The position numbers were made by a program, and so were the translations under genes. A stretch of 8,899 nt of DNA, taken from contig JAAYMG010000413.1 in NCBI GenBank assembly GCA_012521525.1, forward strand, positions 1 through 8,899. Reading direction: 5' to 3'. This document shows, in pieces, positions 5,765 to 8,899 of this stretch. This stretch comes from Clostridiales bacterium. GTDB lineage: Bacteria; Bacillota; Clostridia; Oscillospirales; JAAYOS01. Position 1 is the first letter of the stretch. Every line of letters begins with the position of its first letter. Below the pieces are notes generated by a model. It did not search any database. It saw only the letters and a program-made list of their open reading frames with translations, and was not told where the DNA came from.

Positions 5765-7333
5765 ATGGTTAAATACGATGCGATCGCAAATACAAAGGCG
5801 GGAAAACTTCAGGGTGTGCAGATCGACGGTATTTACCGCTTCCTCGGTGTACGCTACGCTCAGTCTACAGAGGGTAAGAACAGGTTTATGCCGCCGCAGC
5901 CCCTGGTTCCCTGGGAAGGTGTCAGGCCCGCCCTTACATATGCCGGAAAGTGCTGGCAGTGTGATACACCGCGTATGGAGGATCCGGAAATCCGCAGCAC
6001 ACGCTACCCGGCTGCCTATGAGAAGCTGATGACCGGCAGCAACGAGATGGGTGTCGGCTTCCAGTCCGAGGATTGCCTTGCGCTCAACATCTGGACCCAG
6101 GGACTCAACGACGGCAAAAAGCGTCCCGTCCTGGTGTGGTTCCATGGCGGAGGGAATATTGCGGGGGCTGCAGAGGCGGATTGGCATGACGGCTACAATA
6201 TTGCAAAGAAAGAAAATGTCGTTCTGGTTACCGTAGGTCACAGGCTTGGCATATTCGGCTACCTTTATCTTTGCGATCTGGACGAAAGATTCAGGGATTC
6301 CGCAAACCTGGGACATCAGGATATGGCGGCAGCCCTTAAATGGATACATGAAAACATCGAGGAATTTGGGGGCGATCCCGAAAACGTCACCCTGTTCGGG
6401 CAGTCCGGCGGCGGAGGAAAGGTTGCCGCCCTCATGTCGATGCCCATGTGCCGAGGGATGGTGCATAAAGCCATAATCCAGTCCGGAGGCTTCCACGCTG
6501 CGACTCCGGAAGAAGCGACTGCTCAGACCCTTGATTTTCTGAATTTCCTTGGCATCGACAGGAACAATGTCGACAAGCTGTATGAATACACCGCTGCAGA
6601 GCTGATCCAGGCACAGAGAGAAATAAACAAGTCCCGTACCCTGGGTACGTACTTTGTTTGCCCTGTAGTTAAGGATGGCAGAGTCGTCAGGTATGATCCG
6701 TTCGATGGCGCTGAAGGATCGGAATATGTAAAGGACATCCCTCTGATCACCGGCTACACAAAGGATGACGCCATTCTTACCGCCCTTTTCAATCCCAAAA
6801 TATTTGCCTGGGACATGGATCAGCTGCGTGAAGGGATCATGGGCCTTGGCTACAGTGCAGCGCAGACCGAAAAGATCATTGCAACTTATAAGGATCTGCT
6901 TGGCGACGACGTAAGGCCCGTCCACATTTACACCGCCCTTCTGAACGACAGGAACCATACCAGGGCAACATATGAAAGGTATAAATCCAGGGCTAAGGTC
7001 GGCGGGGGAGCCCCGATATATAATTATTGCTTTACGCGGGAAGGCAACGATCCCGACTTCAGGGCAGCCCACGGCGTAGAGATCCCCTTCTTCTTTGCGA
7101 ATGCCGCATATGCGCCTGCCCTGTGGAACCGCGAAACATATCATGACGCGATGAAGCTCAACGATTCGGCCTCCGCGGCCTGGGGAGCCTTTGCCAGGAC
7201 CGGAAATCCCAGCAATCCGGGAATGCCCGCCTGGAAGCCATATGAGGAAGAGGATCGCTACACGATGCTCATAGATGTGGAGAGCAAGCTCGTAAGCAGA
7301 TATCATAAGGAAGTATATGAGTTCATATTCTGA
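5765..7333 (+). CDS. Type-B carboxylesterase (COesterase family)
   Basis: This 522-residue alpha/beta-hydrolase belongs to the carboxylesterase type B family and has the usual full length. Visible landmarks are the family motif SEDCLALNIW (101-110), oxyanion loop HGGG (127-130), nucleophile S214 in FGQSGGGG (instead of the more common GESAGG) and catalytic H436 in RAAHGVEIPF. The acid appears to be D335 in GYTKDDA, where many relatives have Glu. No signal peptide is present. The ATG at 5765 is chosen because GGAGGGGG (5748-5755) lies 9 bases upstream; an earlier in-frame ATG at 5681 would overlap the preceding esterase and has no ribosome binding site. It probably shares that gene's transcript. 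It resembles the next gene and may have arisen from an old duplication. Members hydrolyse small carboxylic esters; a sugar-acyl substrate is inferred from context only. Confidence 0.9.
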   Translation: MVKYDAIANTKAGKLQGVQIDGIYRFLGVRYAQSTEGKNRFMPPQPLVPWEGVRPALTYAGKCWQCDTPRMEDPEIRSTRYPAAYEKLMTGSNEMGVGFQSEDCLALNIWTQGLNDGKKRPVLVWFHGGGNIAGAAEADWHDGYNIAKKENVVLVTVGHRLGIFGYLYLCDLDERFRDSANLGHQDMAAALKWIHENIEEFGGDPENVTLFGQSGGGGKVAALMSMPMCRGMVHKAIIQSGGFHAATPEEATAQTLDFLNFLGIDRNNVDKLYEYTAAELIQAQREINKSRTLGTYFVCPVVKDGRVVRYDPFDGAEGSEYVKDIPLITGYTKDDAILTALFNPKIFAWDMDQLREGIMGLGYSAAQTEKIIATYKDLLGDDVRPVHIYTALLNDRNHTRATYERYKSRAKVGGGAPIYNYCFTREGNDPDFRAAHGVEIPFFFANAAYAPALWNRETYHDAMKLNDSASAAWGAFARTGNPSNPGMPAWKPYEEEDRYTMLIDVESKLVSRYHKEVYEFIF

Positions 7334-7483
7334 CCGCTATATCGAGTCCGCTGCGGTCCGACTATCGACTTATACAGAGGCTTTTGACCAAATGTCCAAT
7401 CATTGTGTACATGGAGGACAAAAAGTCCCCGGATCAATAATGAATATACATCGAAGAAATATATCGAAGGGAGTTGTTTTGCT
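7334..7483 (+). other. 150-base spacer between the two carboxylesterase genes
   Basis: This spacer is longer than the 22 bases separating the two preceding genes. It has an imperfect inverted repeat: TCGA (7342-7345) and GTC (7346-7348) pair with GAC (7360-7362) and TCGA (7365-7368), with a two-base bulge. A GGAC-AAAAA-GTCC mini-hairpin lies near 7415-7427. No T-run follows either. TTGACC at 7384-7389 has no good -10 at 17-18 bp, so no promoter is called with confidence. Confidence 0.3.
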
Positions 7484-8899
7484 ATGGACTTCTGGTGCGA
7501 CAGCAAGGGCCCTATAGTTGAAACCGATAAGGGTAAGATAAGGGGGTATCGTCAGGACGGCCTGTATTATTTTCGCGGCATCAAGTATGCCGACGCGGAC
7601 AGGTTTGAGATGCCCCGGCCGGTGGAACCCTGGGAAGGAGTAAAGGATTGTACTACATATGGCTATACCTCAACAACCGTAACAAAGCCGGATATAATCG
7701 CCCGTGATATACTCCTGGGATTCAGGTATTGGCCGCAGAGCGAACACTGCCAGTATCTGAACATCTGGACGAAGGACATAAACAACGATGTCAGGCGGCC
7801 GGTCATGGTATGGATACACGGAGGAGGGTTCAGCACCGGTTCGGCGGTCGAGCACAAGTGTTATGAAGCCGAAAATCTCTGCAGGGAGGGAGATGTGGTC
7901 GTCGTTTCGATCAACCACAGACTGAACAGCATAGGCTTCATGAACATGGCTGAGTACGGCGAGGAATACGCCAATTCCGGCGTTGCCGGCATAGCCGACA
8001 TCGTTGCGGCCCTGGAGTGGGTCCGTGACAACATCGCTAATTTCGGCGGAGACCCCAACAATGTGACCGTATTCGGACAGTCAGGCGGCGGAGGGAAGAT
8101 CACGTGCCTGTTCGGAAGCAAGGCTGCAGACGGCCTGTATCACAAGGCCATCCTGCAGAGTGGGATATTGCCGATGCCCTCGGCAAACAAGTATGAAGAC
8201 AGTGCAAAGGTCGCCCATGCCGTCATGAATGAACTGGGTCTGACAAAGTCGAACATCAAAAAAATCAGGGATATTCCCGTAGATGTCATGAACGCGGCCT
8301 TCCTCAAGGTTGCCCCCAAGCTGAGAGAGCAGGGCGTAAATGTAGAGTGGTCCCCGGTTCCGGGTTCGTATTATGTCGGCGATCCATATGAGAACGGCTT
8401 CTCGGAGTATGCCAGGTCCGTTCCGACGATAGTCGGTTCAGTGGTCGCGGAGTTTCCCACTGTCTCCATCTCCGACAAGCATTCTCTGTCCGAAGAGAAA
8501 ATAATGGAGATCGCACATGAAATGTTCGGTGAAGGCGCCCGGGAGGTCATGGATGTCTACAGGAAAACCTATCCCGACAAGCACATCGCCGATCTGTTCT
8601 ATCTGGATTACTGGTTCAGGGTGCTGGTCGACAAGTATCTGACTATCAAGTGCGAGGGCTCCGATACTCCAAACTACTGCTACCTGCTGACCTACGACTT
8701 TGCGTATAACGGCGGCCTGCCGGCATGGCATTCTTCGGATCTGATGCTTGTCTTCCGTTCGGCCGAGGTCGTACCTGTCTATCACGAGCCGGGCGCTATG
8801 AAGCTTCAGGATCAGATGTCGACATCATGGTCCAATTTCGCAAAAACCGGCGACCCCAACAGTGATCTCATTCCGAAATGGACACCGTACAGGCCGGCA
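7484..8899 (+). CDS. Second type-B carboxylesterase (partial, 3' end beyond window)
   Basis: The frame opened by the ATG at 7484 runs 472 codons without a stop to the window edge. GAAGGGAG (7466-7473) provides a ribosome binding site 10 bases upstream. The product is a carboxylesterase type B relative: YLNIW (91-95), HGGG oxyanion loop (112-115), nucleophile S200 in FGQSGGGGK, likely acid E323 in GSVVAEF, and H416 in PAWHSSDLML. The near-C-terminal pattern WSNFAKTGDPN (449-459) matches the WGAFARTGNPSN pattern of the upstream paralogue, so perhaps 40-60 residues are missing. The SEDC-type motif is altered to SEHC (86-89). It shares the GQSGGGGK elbow with its neighbour but differs in the acid (Glu rather than Asp) and around the histidine, which suggests different substrates. 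No signal peptide is seen. Confidence 0.88.
   Translation, partial: MDFWCDSKGPIVETDKGKIRGYRQDGLYYFRGIKYADADRFEMPRPVEPWEGVKDCTTYGYTSTTVTKPDIIARDILLGFRYWPQSEHCQYLNIWTKDINNDVRRPVMVWIHGGGFSTGSAVEHKCYEAENLCREGDVVVVSINHRLNSIGFMNMAEYGEEYANSGVAGIADIVAALEWVRDNIANFGGDPNNVTVFGQSGGGGKITCLFGSKAADGLYHKAILQSGILPMPSANKYEDSAKVAHAVMNELGLTKSNIKKIRDIPVDVMNAAFLKVAPKLREQGVNVEWSPVPGSYYVGDPYENGFSEYARSVPTIVGSVVAEFPTVSISDKHSLSEEKIMEIAHEMFGEGAREVMDVYRKTYPDKHIADLFYLDYWFRVLVDKYLTIKCEGSDTPNYCYLLTYDFAYNGGLPAWHSSDLMLVFRSAEVVPVYHEPGAMKLQDQMSTSWSNFAKTGDPNSDLIPKWTPYRPA

Noticed and set aside
5732..7306. A 524-codon open frame on the minus strand opposite the first type-B carboxylesterase
   Set aside because: It lies wholly antisense to a gene with clear catalytic motifs, encodes no recognisable domain and has no ribosome binding site; it reflects the codon bias of the sense gene.
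7384..7412. TTGACC as a -35 for an internal promoter before the second carboxylesterase
   Set aside because: The hexamers at 17-18 bp (GTACAT or TACATG) match TATAAT at only two or three positions.
1..8899. CRISPR array, insertion sequence, tRNA or rRNA, or phage-defence genes
   Set aside because: No regularly spaced repeats, transposase or integrase motifs, RNA-gene sequences or defence-type domains were seen; the content is consistent with sugar metabolism.

Overview
The window looks like part of a carbohydrate-utilisation locus from a Gram-positive anaerobe, most likely a member of the Clostridia (Bacillota). Three things suggest this: strong GGAGG-type ribosome binding sites before most genes, a lipoprotein of the large solute-binding type common in Clostridia and Paenibacillus, and sigma-A-like promoters in an AT-rich divergent intergenic region. 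Base composition is moderate. No mobile element, CRISPR array, rRNA or tRNA was seen.

Layout. Positions 1-65 hold the first 21 codons of a leftward gene that runs out of the window. Positions 66-218 form a divergent control region. It carries two sigma-A-like promoters that overlap back to back, a TGTG-N2-CG-N2-CACA operator-like palindrome just downstream of the predicted rightward start, and an ATGATAA/TTATCAT inverted repeat over the leftward start. All remaining genes run rightward: a GH43-type glycosidase with discoidin-like and fibronectin III-like C-terminal domains (219-1973); a 114-residue protein of unknown function (2101-2445); a gap of about 330 bases holding a stem-loop and a possible 40-codon ORF (2638-2760); an ABC-transporter solute-binding lipoprotein (2777-4468); a strong 15-bp stem-loop (4508-4549); a CE1/esterase-D-like esterase with an N-terminal E-set domain (4570-5742); and two tandem type-B carboxylesterases (5765-7333, and 7484 to the window end, incomplete).

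How the genes may work together (inference). The lipoprotein would capture an oligosaccharide, but no permease or ATPase gene is present here, so the rest of the transporter must be encoded elsewhere. None of the four enzymes shows a signal peptide. The glycosidase and three esterases are therefore predicted to act in the cytoplasm on imported, acyl-decorated oligosaccharides, for example acetylated or feruloylated hemicellulose or pectin fragments. The esterases would remove ester groups and the GH43 enzyme would cleave xylosyl or arabinosyl linkages. No classical stem-plus-U-tract terminator was found between the rightward genes, so a long transcript with internal processing or modulation is plausible. 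The least explained items are the 114-residue protein, the 40-codon ORF with a duplicated Shine-Dalgarno, and the U-less hairpin between the lipoprotein and esterase genes.
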